DNA of 5,453 nucleotides, from NCBI GenBank assembly GCA_044433415.1, contig JAWXTP010000166.1, positions 1 to 5,453 of the forward strand, written 5' to 3'. The stretch's first letter is position 1; each line of letters starts with the position of its first letter. The stretch comes from JAWXTP01 sp044433415 (GTDB lineage Bacteria; Bacteroidota; Bacteroidia; Bacteroidales; Rikenellaceae). The translations under genes were made by a program, and so were the position numbers. The notes below the pieces were generated by a model. That model saw only the letters and a program-made list of their open reading frames with translations. It did not search any database and was not told where the DNA came from. This document shows positions 4,924 to 5,453 of this stretch, piece by piece.

Positions 4924-5453
4924 ATGATACTAGACCAGCTTATCGTTGCATTTAGCGAGCAAGGTGCAGACAAACTAATCGAAAAAATAAATAAGATTGG
5001 CGAAAGGATTGTACACACTGTAAAGAAGAGCAAAGAACTCGAAAGCGTGCTTGGCTCGAAATATAATGTCAATATAGAAAAAGAGCAGGTTAAAATTCAA
5101 AAAGAAAAAGCAAGGCTAGATAAAGACAGGATAAGGCTTGATGAGCAGTATGCCAAATCCAAACATTCAAGGGCTAGAGAAGATATAAGACTAAAAAAAG
5201 AGAAGATAAAACTAGAAGAGCAAGAAGAGAAAATCGCACATTCTAGGCAAAAAAGAGAAAAATCTAATAAAGAAAATCAATCCAAAGAGTTTAATGCCAG
5301 AATAAAAAGAGAAGCAAAACTAGAGCAAATGGCTCAAAAAGCTCACGATGATAGAAGAAAAAAAGAGATTAGCTACGATAAGATATTTGGAATAGGTGGA
5401 GATTTAGACAATAAACAACAAAAAATCTATTCAGGCGTAGATGCCAAATCCAA
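4924..5453 (+). CDS. Tail tape measure protein, 3'-partial (N-terminal 176 residues)
   Basis: The frame stays open from ATG 4924 to the window edge. Tape measure proteins set tail length and line the tube during assembly. The start, MILDQLIVAFSEQGADKLIE then KINKIGERIV, is a short hydrophobic strand followed by an amphipathic helix, a common opening for this family. From about residue 36 to 150 the sequence is dominated by Lys, Glu, Arg and Gln with very few aromatic residues, for example IEKEQVKIQKEKARLDKDRI and DIRLKKEKIKLEEQEEKI. Hydrophobic residues recur at 3-4 spacing, so a long helix or coiled coil is likely. It leaves the helix near YDKIFGIGGDLDN (151-163). The gene sits directly after the chaperone pair, where the tape measure gene normally lies. 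The family call rests on that position and the helical make-up; hydrophobic segments and any C-terminal lytic domain would be beyond the window. Confidence 0.85.
   Translation, partial: MILDQLIVAFSEQGADKLIEKINKIGERIVHTVKKSKELESVLGSKYNVNIEKEQVKIQKEKARLDKDRIRLDEQYAKSKHSRAREDIRLKKEKIKLEEQEEKIAHSRQKREKSNKENQSKEFNARIKREAKLEQMAQKAHDDRRKKEISYDKIFGIGGDLDNKQQKIYSGVDAKS

Noticed and set aside
4863..5072. Minus-strand frame opposite the chaperone extension and tape measure start
   Set aside because: Its Ser/Leu/Phe-rich product mirrors the Lys/Glu-rich coding strand; no support for expression.
1..5453. Stop-codon reassignment, as in some gut phages
   Set aside because: TAA, TAG and TGA all end genes at sensible places, and no gene is interrupted by an in-frame stop.

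Overview
The window is a stretch of the virion-assembly region of a tailed phage or prophage with a contractile tail (myovirus-like). All genes lie on the + strand and are closely packed. Nothing marks the host precisely. The DNA is AT-rich, with many ATA (Ile) and AGA/AGG (Arg) codons. Several genes have good AGGAG-type ribosome binding sites, which fits a low-GC bacterium with ordinary Shine-Dalgarno initiation. TAA, TAG and TGA all end genes here, so the standard (table 11) code applies. No lysogeny, lysis, replication or RNA genes are visible, so lytic phage and prophage cannot be told apart.

Layout, left to right: the C-terminal part of a small head-region protein with a charged tail (to 311); a DUF4054 head-tail adaptor (342-776); a gp10/gpG-like head-tail or tail-completion protein (776-1255); a collar/neck protein (1252-1611); a neck/tail terminator of the gp12-like (LIC_12616) type (1615-2220); a DUF3383-type tail sheath (2250-3800); the probable tail tube (3818-4261); a tail assembly chaperone (4295-4780); a frameshifted extension of that chaperone (to 4920); and the N-terminus of the tape measure protein (4924 to the window end). 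This is the usual contractile-tail order: connector, terminator, sheath, tube, chaperones, tape measure.

The genes form one assembly line. The adaptor, completion and collar proteins join the head portal to the tail. The terminator caps the tail, the sheath contracts around the tube, and the chaperones help the tube polymerise around the tape measure. The connector genes are stop-start overlapped or almost touching, which suggests coupled translation. The sheath and tube, needed in many copies, each have their own leader with a strong ribosome binding site.

The most interesting signal is a probable programmed -1 frameshift in the chaperone gene. A slippery run at 4654-4663 lets ribosomes enter an overlapping frame that has no start codon of its own, making a 208-residue G-T-type fusion beside the 161-residue short form. 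About 115 bases after the slip site appear to code in two frames. I see no sign of a wholly new system; the rest is a divergent version of known phage morphogenesis.
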